This document shows, piece by piece, positions 8,290 through 16,816 of a DNA stretch of 64,000 bases; the stretch's first letter is position 1; each line of letters begins with the position of its first letter. A model generated the notes under the pieces. That model had not been told where the DNA came from and made no database searches. It was given only the letters and a program-made list of their open reading frames with translations. The DNA is taken from contig NZ_LMEH01000001.1 of NCBI RefSeq assembly GCF_001425325.1, positions 481,898 through 545,897 of the forward strand, in the 5' to 3' direction. This DNA comes from Leifsonia sp. Root1293. Lineage in GTDB: Bacteria; Actinomycetota; Actinomycetes; Actinomycetales; Microbacteriaceae. The position numbers were made by a program, and so were the translations under genes.

Positions 8290-8474
8290 GATCCCATCCT
8301 CCGCCAGCCCGGAGCGGCCAGCCACCTTCTGGGAATGTGTTCATGATCGCGCGCTCTCGCGCGTCGTACGGCATCCGTTCCCGCGATTGCACCGGATGCG
8401 ACCGCCGGGCCGGCGGGAGCCGCGTAAGGTTGCCGCACGGGGCCGTCCAGGCTTCCCGATCAAAGGGCGTCACA

Positions 8475-8615
8475 GTGTCAGACAAGTCACCGAAGAAATC
8501 GTCCAGCAAGACCGCCGCGAGCAAGACCCTCAAGGAGAAGCGCGCCGACAAGAAAGCCAAGGTCGAAGGCCGTTCCGGGAGCGACGCCGTCAGCGGCGCC
8601 ACCCACAAGAAGTAG
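8475..8615 (+). CDS. Small lysine-rich protein
   Basis: A 46-aa very basic protein (MSDKSPKKSSSKT at the N-terminus, ending THKK). GTG 8475 is the likely start; the frame is open further upstream but without similar composition. Lys, Ser and Ala dominate and no fold can be predicted. Similar short Lys-rich proteins are common in Microbacteriaceae as conserved hypotheticals. It may be a nucleic-acid-binding or disordered protein, but this rests on composition alone. Confidence 0.6.
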   Translation: MSDKSPKKSSSKTAASKTLKEKRADKKAKVEGRSGSDAVSGATHKK

Positions 8616-8711
8616 GCGCACCGGTCCGGTCGCGCACACGGCCGGGCCACCCGACTTTCGGGCCGTCGCGCACGGCGCTGTCGACAGTGGCGTTCCTCCT
8701 AGGATTGCTCC

Positions 8712-9263
8712 ATGCCCGAACTCCTCGCAGCCTGCGTCGTCCGTGAACTCCGCCCCGACCGCGGCAACGGAGTCACGGCCATCGACAAGGTGGCGGTCAG
8801 GTCGCGGGCCAAGATCGGCCCGTACGGACTGCGCTCCGACGTGCAGGTCGACCGCAAGCACCACGGCGGGTTCGACAAGGCCGTCTACGCGTACGCCCAG
8901 GAGGACGCCGACTTCTGGGCGGGCGAGCTGGGGCGCGAGCTTCCAGCCGGATGGTTCGGCGAGAACCTGCGGGTCTCCGGAATCGATGTCAACCAGGCGC
9001 GCATCGGCGAGCAGTGGCGCATCGGCACGGAGGAGGCATCCGTCGTACTCGAGGTCACCATGCCCCGTACCCCGTGCGGAACCTTCGCCCGCTGGGTGGG
9101 CGGGGAGCACGAGCGCGGCTGGGTCAAGCGCTTCGGCGCCGAGGGCAGACTGGGCGCCTACCTGCGGGTCGTGAAACGCGGGTCGGTGGCAGCCGGCGAC
9201 CCGATCGAGGTCGTGCACACTCCGGAGACCGATCTCACGGTGCTGGGGATGTTCCGCACCTGA
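8712..9263 (+). CDS. MOSC domain-containing protein (YiiM-like)
   Basis: A 183-aa stand-alone MOSC protein. Diagnostic elements are DRKHHGGFDKAVYAY (48-61), WFGENL (81-86) and MPRTPCGTF with the conserved Cys122, the residue that binds sulfur or molybdenum cofactor in the family. MOSC proteins handle the molybdenum cofactor or reduce N-hydroxylated compounds (YiiM/YcbX). No partner gene is adjacent. Confidence 0.92.
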   Translation: MPELLAACVVRELRPDRGNGVTAIDKVAVRSRAKIGPYGLRSDVQVDRKHHGGFDKAVYAYAQEDADFWAGELGRELPAGWFGENLRVSGIDVNQARIGEQWRIGTEEASVVLEVTMPRTPCGTFARWVGGEHERGWVKRFGAEGRLGAYLRVVKRGSVAAGDPIEVVHTPETDLTVLGMFRT

Positions 9264-9279
9264 GACGCGGGCGAGGGCT

Positions 9280-9390
9280 TCAGCCCTGGTAGCCCGACCG
9301 CACCATGGCGACGATGGCCGCGATGAGTCCGACCCCGCCGACGAGGCCGATCAGTCCGACAACGGCCCAGAGGATCACTTCAGCCGACAT
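9280..9390 (-). CDS. Small single-span membrane protein
   Basis: A 36-aa reading frame, MSAEVILWAV at the start, then a hydrophobic segment through LIGLVGGVGLIAAIVAMV and a short RSGYQG tail. ATG 9390 has GGAGAG a few bases upstream; an ATG at 9402 lacks such a site. The protein is almost entirely one transmembrane helix. It could be a small regulatory membrane peptide or simply an unannotated short gene. Function unknown. Confidence 0.5.
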   Translation of the reverse strand: MSAEVILWAVVGLIGLVGGVGLIAAIVAMVRSGYQG

Positions 9391-9552
9391 CAGGCTCTCC
9401 ATTTCGTGCGGTGAGACTCCATTCTCACCTGTCTCGGCCACCAGCACCAACCAGCACGGCGTCGCTGTCGCTATCGTTGACGAATGATCGCACGAGGAGC
9501 CGCGAGAGCCACCGGGGCCGGCGGGCCCACTCAGCCGGAACGGCACGCCTAG

Positions 9553-11235
9553 ATGGATCCCGTGACGACCGTGGTCTGGGTCGTCGCCTTCGTGCTGGTC
9601 ACGGTCATCGTGACCGGGTTCACCGGACGCATCGGCTGGTCGGCTCCCGTCGCACTCGTCGCGGTCGGGGCGGTCGTCTCGTTCATCCCCGCGGTGCCCA
9701 GGGTCGAGATCGAGCCGGAACTCGTGCTCTACGCGGTCATCCCGCCGTTGCTCTTCGCCGCCGCCATCCGCACGTCGTTCATCGACATCCGGGCTCGTGA
9801 CGACAGCATCCTGGCGCTGTCCGTCGGCCTGGTGGCCTTCACGGTGGTCGTGGTGGGCTTCGCCACCTGGATGCTGGTTCCCGCCATCACGCTGGCCGCG
9901 GCATTCGCGTTCGGCGCCGTCGTGGCGCCGACGGATGCCGTCGCCGTGTCGGCTGTCGCCGGTCGACTGAAGCTCCCGCGACGACTGGTGACGATCCTCG
10001 AGGGCGAGAGCCTGCTGAACGACGCCACGGCCCTCGTCGCCCTCAATGCAGCGATCATGGCGATCGTCAGTGTCACCGTGCTGAACCCGCTCGCGATCGC
10101 AGGCAACTTCGCGCTCGCCGTCATCGGGGGAGTCGTCGTCGGGCTCGCGATCGGCTACGGGCTCTCGGAAGTGCGCAAGCGTCTTCGTGCCCCGGTGCTC
10201 GACACCAGCCTGTCGCTCATCACCCCCTACCTGGCGTTCATCATCGCGCAGGCGATCGGCGGCTCGGGAGTGCTCGCCGTGGTGGTTGCCGGAATCCTGC
10301 TCGGCTATCGCTCGCCCACGGTGCAGTCGGCCGAGGCCCGCATCGCGGAGAGACTCAACTGGAAGACGATCCAGTTCCTCTTGGAGAACGCGGTCTTCCT
10401 CTTCATCGGTCTCAACCTCGCCGGTATCGTCGAGGGAGCCTCGACCGCCGGCCCCGGCCTCTGGGAGACGATCGGCATCTGCATAGCCATCCTCCTGACG
10501 CTCATCGTGTCGCGCTTCGCCTGGGTCTTCATGCTCACATGGCTCTACCGTCACGGTCCGGGATTCCTGCGGGCGCGACAGTGGAGCTGGCGCAATGCGA
10601 CCGCGGTGTCTTCGGCCGGCATCCGCGGCGTTGTCACCCTCATCGCCGTGTTCCTGCTCCCGCCGGAGACCCCGCAGCGCGAGTTCCTGCAGTTCCTCGC
10701 CTTCGTCGTCGTCGTCGGAACCCTGCTCGAGGGCCTGGCGCTGCCGACCATCCTGAGGCTGCTCAAGCTTCCGACGCCCGACTACAGCCAGGAGCATGCC
10801 GAACGGATGCTGCTCATGGCCGAGGCCGAGGATGCCGGCGTCGCCCGTCTCGAGGAGGAACGCACCGACGACGATGAACTCGAGGTGATCGACAGGCTGC
10901 GTGCGAATGCCGCCTTCCTGGCGGAGGCGCTGCAGAACCCGCCGACCACCGGGGCGGAACCGCGCCCGGTCGCGTACACGCGCCTGCGCCGAGTGATGAT
11001 CGAAGCGCAGCGCGAGGCTGTGTTGAACGCGCGCCGCGAGGGCCGCTATCAGGAGGCGGCCGTGCTCTCCGTGCTCGCGGCGATCGACGCCGAGGAGACG
11101 GCCCTGCGCACCGCAGGGCCGAAGACGAAGCCGGCGGCGCTGCCGAGCGCTTCGGCGAAGAAGGCGAAGCGCACCGCGACGGCGAAGGCCGCTCGCCCCG
11201 CACGAGCGAAGCGCAGCAGGACGACCCCCGAGTAG
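9553..11235 (+). CDS. Na+/H+ antiporter, CPA1 family
   Basis: A 560-aa cation/proton antiporter with about 12 hydrophobic segments in residues 1-420. The transport core is recognisable from APTDAVAVSAVAGRLK (125-140) and GESLLNDATALVALNA (151-166), whose Asn-Asp pair is the ion-binding ND motif of electroneutral CPA1 exchangers. The cytosolic tail contains acidic helices (EERTDDDELEVIDRL) and ends in an Ala/Lys/Arg-rich stretch (KKAKRTATAKAARPARAKR), which is unusual and could bind phospholipid or nucleic acid. The role is pH and sodium homeostasis. The next gene follows after 9 nt. Confidence 0.92.
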   Translation: MDPVTTVVWVVAFVLVTVIVTGFTGRIGWSAPVALVAVGAVVSFIPAVPRVEIEPELVLYAVIPPLLFAAAIRTSFIDIRARDDSILALSVGLVAFTVVVVGFATWMLVPAITLAAAFAFGAVVAPTDAVAVSAVAGRLKLPRRLVTILEGESLLNDATALVALNAAIMAIVSVTVLNPLAIAGNFALAVIGGVVVGLAIGYGLSEVRKRLRAPVLDTSLSLITPYLAFIIAQAIGGSGVLAVVVAGILLGYRSPTVQSAEARIAERLNWKTIQFLLENAVFLFIGLNLAGIVEGASTAGPGLWETIGICIAILLTLIVSRFAWVFMLTWLYRHGPGFLRARQWSWRNATAVSSAGIRGVVTLIAVFLLPPETPQREFLQFLAFVVVVGTLLEGLALPTILRLLKLPTPDYSQEHAERMLLMAEAEDAGVARLEEERTDDDELEVIDRLRANAAFLAEALQNPPTTGAEPRPVAYTRLRRVMIEAQREAVLNARREGRYQEAAVLSVLAAIDAEETALRTAGPKTKPAALPSASAKKAKRTATAKAARPARAKRSRTTPE

Positions 11236-11244
11236 GTTGGTGCC

Positions 11245-12267
11245 ATGGCGAGCGAAGCGACGATGCTGCGAGTACCCGGCCCCCACGGCGACAGGGAGGT
11301 GCGCATCTCAAGTCCGAGCAGGGTGATCTTCCCGGAGCCCGGGCTCACCAAGCTCGATCTCGCCGAATATCTCGTGGCGGTCGGCGACGCCTTCGTGGCG
11401 GCGAACGGCGACAGGCCCGTCTCCTTGCAGCGATTCGGCGACGGCATCGAGGGTGAGCAGTTCTTCTCGAAGAATCCGCCGAAGGGCGCCCCGGACTACG
11501 TGCGCTCCGTTCCGGTCGTGTATCCGAGTGGCCGGTCGCATCCGCAGCTCGTCATCGACGAACCCGCCGTCGCCGTCTGGGCCGTGCAGATGAACACGAT
11601 CGTGTTCCACCCGTGGGCATCGCGGGCCGGGAACTCCGACAATCCCGACGAGCTGCGCATCGACCTCGACCCTCAGCCCGGCACCGATGTCGGTGACGCC
11701 AAGGCTGCTGCGGTGGAACTGCGCTCGGTTCTCGCCGACGCCGGACTGACGGCTTTCATCAAGACCTCCGGCAACCGTGGCCTGCACGTCTTCGCTCCCA
11801 TCGAGCCGACGCACGAGTTCCTCGACGTGCGGCACGCCGTGATCGCGGCCGCGCGGGAACTCGAGCGACGGATGCCTGACGCCGTGACGACGGCGTGGTG
11901 GAAGGAGGAGCGCGGAGAGCGCATCTTCGTCGACTTCAACCAGGCGAATCGCGACCGTACGATGGCCGGCGCGTACAGCCCCCGAGCCCTGGCGCACGCT
12001 CCGGTGTCGTGCCCGATCACCTGGGAGGAGCTCGCGGACGCCGATCCGCGCGACTTCACCGTGCTCACCGTCCCCGAGCGACTGCGCACGCTCGGCGACC
12101 CGTGGGCGACGCTCCACGACGAACCCGGCCGCATCGACACGCTGCTCGAGTGGTGGGACCGCGACCTGGAGAACGGCCTCGGCGAGCTGCCCTTCCCGCC
12201 GGACTTCCCGAAGATGCCCGGGGAACCCTCGCGCGTGCAGCCGAGCCGGGCGAAGAAGGCGGAGTGA
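11245..12267 (+). CDS. DNA polymerase/primase domain protein (LigD polymerase-domain-like)
   Basis: A 340-aa stand-alone PolDom of the archaeo-eukaryotic primase superfamily. Key residues are Asp140 and Asp142 in RIDLDPQPG (metal ligands), KTSGNRGLHVFAPI (about 173-186) and a third Asp in FVDFNQANRDRTMAGAYS. FFSKNPPKGAPDYV near residue 73 is also characteristic. In bacterial end joining this domain adds ribonucleotides to fill gaps; in mycobacteria it is part of LigD or occurs alone (PolD1/PolD2). Here it is a separate gene convergent with a LigC-type ligase across a repeat block. No Ku gene is in the window. Confidence 0.9.
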   Translation: MASEATMLRVPGPHGDREVRISSPSRVIFPEPGLTKLDLAEYLVAVGDAFVAANGDRPVSLQRFGDGIEGEQFFSKNPPKGAPDYVRSVPVVYPSGRSHPQLVIDEPAVAVWAVQMNTIVFHPWASRAGNSDNPDELRIDLDPQPGTDVGDAKAAAVELRSVLADAGLTAFIKTSGNRGLHVFAPIEPTHEFLDVRHAVIAAARELERRMPDAVTTAWWKEERGERIFVDFNQANRDRTMAGAYSPRALAHAPVSCPITWEELADADPRDFTVLTVPERLRTLGDPWATLHDEPGRIDTLLEWWDRDLENGLGELPFPPDFPKMPGEPSRVQPSRAKKAE

Positions 12268-12275
12268 CTCTGTCG

Positions 12276-12886
12276 CTGGTCGAGTGGCGACCGAGCGCCC
12301 ATCTCACGTTGGTCGAGTAGCGACCGGGCGCGCTTCTTCAGTTGGTCGAGCGCTGCCCGACCCCCTTTCCGTTGGTCGAGTAGCGACCGAGCGCTCATCT
12401 TCCGTTGGTCGAGTAGCGACCGAGCGCAGCGAGGACGCGTATCGAGACCACTCTCCGCGGGCGGATGGGTGATCTCGATACGTGTCCGACTTCGTCGGGC
12501 ACTACTCGATCAGCGGGAGAGGGGGTCGGGCGCTTTCCGTTGGTCGGACAGCGACCATCCGTTGGTCGAGTAGCGACCGAGCGCGCATCTCCCGCTGGTC
12601 GAGTAGCGACCGAGCGCAGCGAGGACGCGTATCGAGACCATCCTTCGTGCGCGGATGGGTGATCTCGATACGTGTCCGACTTCGTCGGGCAATACTCGAT
12701 CAACGGGAGAGGGGGTCGGGCACTCCCGCTGGTCGAGTAGCGACCGAGCGCAGAGAGGACGCGTATCGAGACCACTTCCCGCGGGCGCATGGGTGATCTC
12801 GATACGTGTCCGACTTCGTCGGGCACTACTCGATCAGCGGAGGGAGGCTACTCGATCAGCGGAGGGGTGCTACTCGATCAGCGGGC
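12276..12886. repeat. Repeat block: three 115-bp composite units plus tip fragments
   Basis: Three composites of exactly 115 bp lie at 12402-12516, 12592-12706 and 12726-12840. Each begins with a 43-bp unit (tip CCGTTGGTCGAGTAG or CCGCTGGTCGAGTAG, centre GAGCGCAGCGAGG), has a spacer of about 20 bp ending GGATGGGT or GCATGGGT, and finishes with an inverted 41-bp unit (centre CCGACTTCGTCGGG, tip CTACTCGATCAGCGG). To the left, at 12276-12395, the outer tip of the first unit is repeated about four times. To the right, at 12840-12886, the outer tip of the second is repeated twice more. The block fills the whole gap between the converging polymerase and ligase genes. No gene is supported here. Confidence 0.95.
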
Positions 12887-12894
12887 GGCGCCGC

Positions 12895-13950
12895 CTACTC
12901 CAGCACCTTGCTGAGGTCGTAGGCCGCCGGGATCTCGAGCTGTTCGAACGTGCACGAGCGCGCATCCCGGTCGGGGCGCCAGCGTGCGAACTGCACGGTG
13001 TGCCGGAAGCGCGAACCCTCCATCTGGTCGTAGCGCACCTCCATCACCTTCGTGGGTTCGAGACGGACGAAGGAGACGTCCTTGCTGCCCGAGAACCGAC
13101 TGCGATCCGTCTCGCCCGTCACGGCGACCCCGTGCTCGTCGCGAACAACGAGGGGCGCGAGCTCGTCCACGAGCTCCAGTCGACGCGCATCAGAGAACGC
13201 CGAAGCCCCGCCGACGCTGCGCAGCTCGCCGCTGTCGTCGTAGAGCCCGAGGAGCAGCGACCCCACACCGGCGCCACTCTTGTGCACGCGGTACCCGATC
13301 ACCACCACGTCCGCCGTGCGGTGGTGCTTGATCTTCAACATCACGCGCTTGCCGGGCGCGTAGGCGGCCGCCAGCGGCTTGGCAACGACCCCGTCGAGGC
13401 CGGCGCCCTCGAACTCGACAAGCCACGCGCGGGCGAGCGCGGCATCCGTCGTGGTCCTGGTGATGGACAGGGGAGCGTCGAATCCTCGGGCGAGGGATTC
13501 CAGCGCGGCTCTGCGTTCGGCGAACGGGCGCTCCAGAAGCGACTCATCACCGAGAGCCAGCAGGTCGAAGGCCACGAACATCGCGGGCGTCTCGACCGAG
13601 AGCTTCGCGACCCTGCTCGCCGCCGGATGGATGCGCTGGGACAACGCCTCCCAATCGAGGCGCTCGCCGCCGGCGCGGGATGCGGCGCGCACCATGATCT
13701 CGCCGTCGAGCACCGTGGGCTGCGTGAGCTGCGCGGCGAAGGCGTCGACCAGCTCGGGGAAGTAGCGCGTGAGCATCTTCGAGCCGCGGCTGCCGATCTC
13801 CACGGTCTCGCCGTCGAAGTAGATCACGGCCCTGAAGCCGTCCCACTTCGGCTCGTAGAGCAGGCCGCCGGCGACGCTGTCGGCATCGGGCACGCTGTCG
13901 AGCGCTTTCGCGAGCATGGGGGAGATGGGCGACGTCGCCGAAGGTTCCAT
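12895..13950 (-). CDS. ligC: ATP-dependent DNA ligase (LigC-type)
   Basis: A 351-aa ligase consisting of an adenylation domain and an OB domain without extra modules, the size of mycobacterial LigC. Motif I is YEPKWDGFR with the adenylated Lys35. Other motifs are VLDGEIM (motif III), FDLLAL (motif IIIa), LDGVVAKP (motif IV) and RVMLKIKHHR (motif V). It seals nicks with ATP and would act with the convergent polymerase-domain protein in repair or end joining. The start ATG 13950 begins MEPSATSPISPMLAK, matching the usual N-terminus; a much longer open frame upstream is only the antisense of the epoxide hydrolase gene. Confidence 0.92.
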   Translation of the reverse strand: MEPSATSPISPMLAKALDSVPDADSVAGGLLYEPKWDGFRAVIYFDGETVEIGSRGSKMLTRYFPELVDAFAAQLTQPTVLDGEIMVRAASRAGGERLDWEALSQRIHPAASRVAKLSVETPAMFVAFDLLALGDESLLERPFAERRAALESLARGFDAPLSITRTTTDAALARAWLVEFEGAGLDGVVAKPLAAAYAPGKRVMLKIKHHRTADVVVIGYRVHKSGAGVGSLLLGLYDDSGELRSVGGASAFSDARRLELVDELAPLVVRDEHGVAVTGETDRSRFSGSKDVSFVRLEPTKVMEVRYDQMEGSRFRHTVQFARWRPDRDARSCTFEQLEIPAAYDLSKVLE

Positions 13951-13995
13951 GCGTCGATCCTGCCCGACCCGGCGGCTTTCTGCGACAGTTGACGG

Positions 13996-15120
13996 ATGAC
14001 GTCCACCCCGTTCACGATCGCCGTGCCCGACGACACGCTCGACGACCTGCGGATGCGGCTCCGCAACACCCGCTTCACCACGCCGAGTCGCTCCGAGTCC
14101 TGGGGTGCCGGCGTCGACCCCGCCTACCTCGCCTCTCTCGTCGCCGGGTGGGCCGAGTGGCTGGATTCCGACTGGCGGGCGGTGGAGGCCCTCCTGAACA
14201 CCCTCGACCACCGGATCGTCGACGTCGACGGCACCGCCATCCACATCGTGCGCGCGACCTCCGGATCGGGCGACGGTGAACGGATGCCGCTGCTGCTGAT
14301 GCACGGCTGGCCGAGCAGCTTCGTCGAGATGCTGGCGCTCATCGACGCTCTCCAGACGGCCGGCAGCCGATTCGAGATCGTCGTGCCGTCGATGCCGGGC
14401 TTCCTGTTCAGTGAGCTGCCTGACGGGCCGTTGACGCGAGAGGCGATGGCCGACGTCATGCACTCGGTCATGACAGATCACTTGGGGTTCGAGCGCTACG
14501 GGGTGTTCGGGGGAGACATCGGCGGCACTGTCGCGGCCTGGCTGGCAGCGAAGCATCCGGAGACCGTCTCCGGCCTGTACATGATCCACCCGCCGTTCCC
14601 GGCGGAGTTCGCGGCACCGCTCACCGACGATGAGCACGACTTCCTCGACGCGGAGACCGAGTTCGACGCGTCGGACGGCGGCTACTCCGCCATAATGATC
14701 ACCCGCCCCGACACGATCGGAGCCGCCGTCGCCGACTCGCCGGCCGGACTCCTCGCCTGGATCATCGACAAGTACCGCGACTGGAGCGACTGCGGCGGCG
14801 ACCTGGAGACCCGGTTCGACCGCGAGACGCTGTTCACCATCGGAACGCTGTACTGGGTCACGGAGTCGATCGGCACGTCGTTCAGACAGTACGTCGACTA
14901 CGACGCGAACCGACCGCGCCCCACCATCGGCGTGCCGGCCGGCTTCACCGTGAGCGCCGAGGCGGGCATCCGTGAGATGCCCCGCAGCATCGCCGAGAGG
15001 TCGTGCACCGACATCCGCGTCTGGCATGAGCCGTCTGTCGGCGGCCACTTCATGCCCCACGAGGAACCGCAGCTTCTCGCGGGTCATCTCACAGCCTTCT
15101 TCGCCAAGATCGGACGATGA
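13996..15120 (+). CDS. Epoxide hydrolase (EHN-type alpha/beta hydrolase)
   Basis: A 374-aa soluble epoxide hydrolase. The N-terminal EHN domain (about 5-110) is followed by the hydrolase fold with oxyanion motif HGWPSS (103-108) and nucleophile Asp174 in FGGDIGG, where an Asp instead of Ser defines epoxide hydrolases. The C-terminal His lies in VGGHFMPHEEP. It would open an epoxide to a diol. The TGA overlaps the ATG of the following ferritin-like gene by 4 nt, and a second related gene follows, so the three probably form an operon acting on one lipid or terpenoid pathway. Confidence 0.9.
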   Translation: MTSTPFTIAVPDDTLDDLRMRLRNTRFTTPSRSESWGAGVDPAYLASLVAGWAEWLDSDWRAVEALLNTLDHRIVDVDGTAIHIVRATSGSGDGERMPLLLMHGWPSSFVEMLALIDALQTAGSRFEIVVPSMPGFLFSELPDGPLTREAMADVMHSVMTDHLGFERYGVFGGDIGGTVAAWLAAKHPETVSGLYMIHPPFPAEFAAPLTDDEHDFLDAETEFDASDGGYSAIMITRPDTIGAAVADSPAGLLAWIIDKYRDWSDCGGDLETRFDRETLFTIGTLYWVTESIGTSFRQYVDYDANRPRPTIGVPAGFTVSAEAGIREMPRSIAERSCTDIRVWHEPSVGGHFMPHEEPQLLAGHLTAFFAKIGR

Positions 15121-15962
15121 CGACGGACGGGGCGGATGCGACGGATGCCCCGATGACCGGCGCCGCACGATTCGACGTCCGCGAGTTCGCCCGCACCGCC
15201 GTCGGGACGCACCGCGATCGTCTGGACGTCGAAGCCCTCGCCGCGCAGCCGCTGCCGCCGGACGCCCTGCGAGCCATGCGAGTGCTGCGGGATCTCGAGG
15301 CGGCCACCATGGATCGCCTGCGCAAAGTGCTCGTCACCGCGACGCACAAGGATGCGCGGGTGACGGCCTTCCTGGTGAGCTGGGCCTTCGAGAAGTTCTG
15401 GATCGCCGACGCCCTTACCGCCGTCATCGATGCACAGCCGGGATCGCAATCCGACGATTCCGGTGCGACGGGAGCCGCCGTTCCGCGCAGCCCTGGCGAC
15501 CGGCGTGCCCGGCGCGGGCCGGTTCGGCGCTCGCTCTCGGGGTTCCTCGCCGGCGAGTCGATCGTGGCTGTGCACGTCACGACTGGGCTCGTCGACGACT
15601 GGATGCTCCGTGCGGCTTACGAGCGGGTGATCGAACGCAGCGAGAACCCCGAGATCGGGCGTGCGCTCGGCGATGTCCTCGACCTCAAGGCACGCCACTC
15701 GCGCTTCTTCGAGGAGGAGGCGATGCATCGCCTTCTCGACAGCCCGCGCGCGGTGCGGCTCACCCGCAGGGAGTTGCGCCGAGACGTGCTTCCCCTCGGA
15801 GCGGTCGCCATCGCGCGGGCCGACCGCGCATTCTTCAGGTGGTTCTCCTTCGGCGGCGAGATCGGTCCGGTCAGGGCCCAGCGAGTCGTCGCGTGCGTCT
15901 CCGATCTGCCCGGCATGGACGACGGCACGATCGAGGCCGTGCAGCAACGACTCGCGGCCTGA
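15117..15962 (+). CDS. Ferritin-like/desaturase-like protein with degenerate iron site
   Basis: A 281-aa protein clearly related to the next gene across its length: both share PLPPDALRAMR/PLPEESLRTLR, an ExxxF-W stretch, VAVH and an ARH motif. The di-iron ligands are largely lost: the E-x-x-H of the paralogue (EFWH) reads KFWI (93-96), the second (EARH) reads KARH (191-194), and one Glu is Asp161. Only Glu61 and His194 remain. It is therefore probably a catalytically inactive partner or scaffold. A low-complexity insertion at about 107-138 (SQSDDSG, GDRRARRGPVRR) also separates it from the paralogue. Coupled to the epoxide hydrolase by a 4-nt overlap. Confidence 0.75.
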   Translation: MTTDGADATDAPMTGAARFDVREFARTAVGTHRDRLDVEALAAQPLPPDALRAMRVLRDLEAATMDRLRKVLVTATHKDARVTAFLVSWAFEKFWIADALTAVIDAQPGSQSDDSGATGAAVPRSPGDRRARRGPVRRSLSGFLAGESIVAVHVTTGLVDDWMLRAAYERVIERSENPEIGRALGDVLDLKARHSRFFEEEAMHRLLDSPRAVRLTRRELRRDVLPLGAVAIARADRAFFRWFSFGGEIGPVRAQRVVACVSDLPGMDDGTIEAVQQRLAA

Positions 15963-16002
15963 CCGCGGCGTGCTTGGATGATCAGCGGGACGAGGGAGCA
16001 CT

Positions 16003-16797
16003 GTGGCATTCGACATCGACACCTACACGGCGACGAGCGTGAGCGTGAACTGGGACGACCTCGACCTCGAGGTCTTCCGCGAGCATCCACTGCCGGAGGA
16101 GTCGCTCCGCACCCTGCGTTACATGGCCGATGTCGAGTACCACACGGTCTGCTACACCCGTGATCTGCTCACGACGCCCTCGCACCGCGAGGCCGACGTG
16201 AGTTCGTTCATGACCATGTGGAACCGCGAGGAGTTCTGGCACGGCGAGGCTCTCGCCGCCGTGCTCGCGATGCACGACATCACCATCGACTTCGACCAGC
16301 TCAAGGCCAATCGGCTGAAGCTCGGCTGGAAGGACCGCCTCGACCCCATCAAGCAGTCGGTGCTCGGTTCACTGGTCGGGGAGGACTTCGTCGCCGTGCA
16401 CATGTCGTGGGGCGCTGCGAACGAGTGGTCGGCCATCACCGCGTACAACCGCATGGCCGAACTGGAGCGGAACCCTGTTCTCGCCGAACTGCTGCGGCGC
16501 ATCGCGAAACAGGAGGCGCGGCACGTCGCCTTCTACACGTCGCAGGCCCGCGAACGGCTGGCGAGGAGTACCAAGGCGCAGAAGATCACGCGGTTCGCGT
16601 TGAGCAGGTTCTGGGCGCCCGTCGGATCCAGCATCATGGAGCGATCCGATGTGCAGCACGTCATGAACCACCTGATGAGTGGACCCGACGGGCGCAAGGC
16701 TGCCAGAAAGGTCGATGATTCGATCAGCGGGATGCCGGGACTCGCCGGACTCACGATCGTGCAGGACGCGCTCGACGAGTTGGGCGTCACGGCGTGA
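16003..16797 (+). CDS. Ferritin-like di-iron protein (acyl-ACP desaturase-like)
   Basis: A 264-aa helical protein with a complete set of putative carboxylate and histidine ligands: Glu45 (DVEYHT), Glu77-x-x-His80 (REEFWHGEAL), Glu141 (ANEWSA) and Glu171-x-x-His174 (KQEARHVAFY). Order and spacing resemble acyl-ACP desaturases (EENRHG ... QERAT ... DEKRH). The GTG start at 16003 has GAGGGAG upstream. It may oxidise or desaturate an acyl or terpenoid substrate. The degenerate paralogue is 40 nt upstream, suggesting a heterodimer. Family assignment is by motif; the substrate is unknown. Confidence 0.75.
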   Translation: MAFDIDTYTATSVSVNWDDLDLEVFREHPLPEESLRTLRYMADVEYHTVCYTRDLLTTPSHREADVSSFMTMWNREEFWHGEALAAVLAMHDITIDFDQLKANRLKLGWKDRLDPIKQSVLGSLVGEDFVAVHMSWGAANEWSAITAYNRMAELERNPVLAELLRRIAKQEARHVAFYTSQARERLARSTKAQKITRFALSRFWAPVGSSIMERSDVQHVMNHLMSGPDGRKAARKVDDSISGMPGLAGLTIVQDALDELGVTA

Positions 16798-16816
16798 AGA
16801 TCGGGCTCGGCTTTCG

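Noticed and set aside
9280-11286. A 668-codon leftward frame opposite the CPA1 antiporter
   Set aside because: It is a coding shadow of the antiporter gene; only the last 36 codons were kept as a possible small membrane protein.
12284-12800. Short forward and reverse frames in the 12.3-12.9 kb repeat block
   Set aside because: They consist of translated repeats (VGRVATERSED-like peptides) with no independent evidence of coding.
12895-15168. A 757-codon leftward frame ending as DNA ligase
   Set aside because: Only its last 351 codons resemble a ligase. The upstream part is antisense to the epoxide hydrolase gene, and the ATG at 13950 fits LigC.
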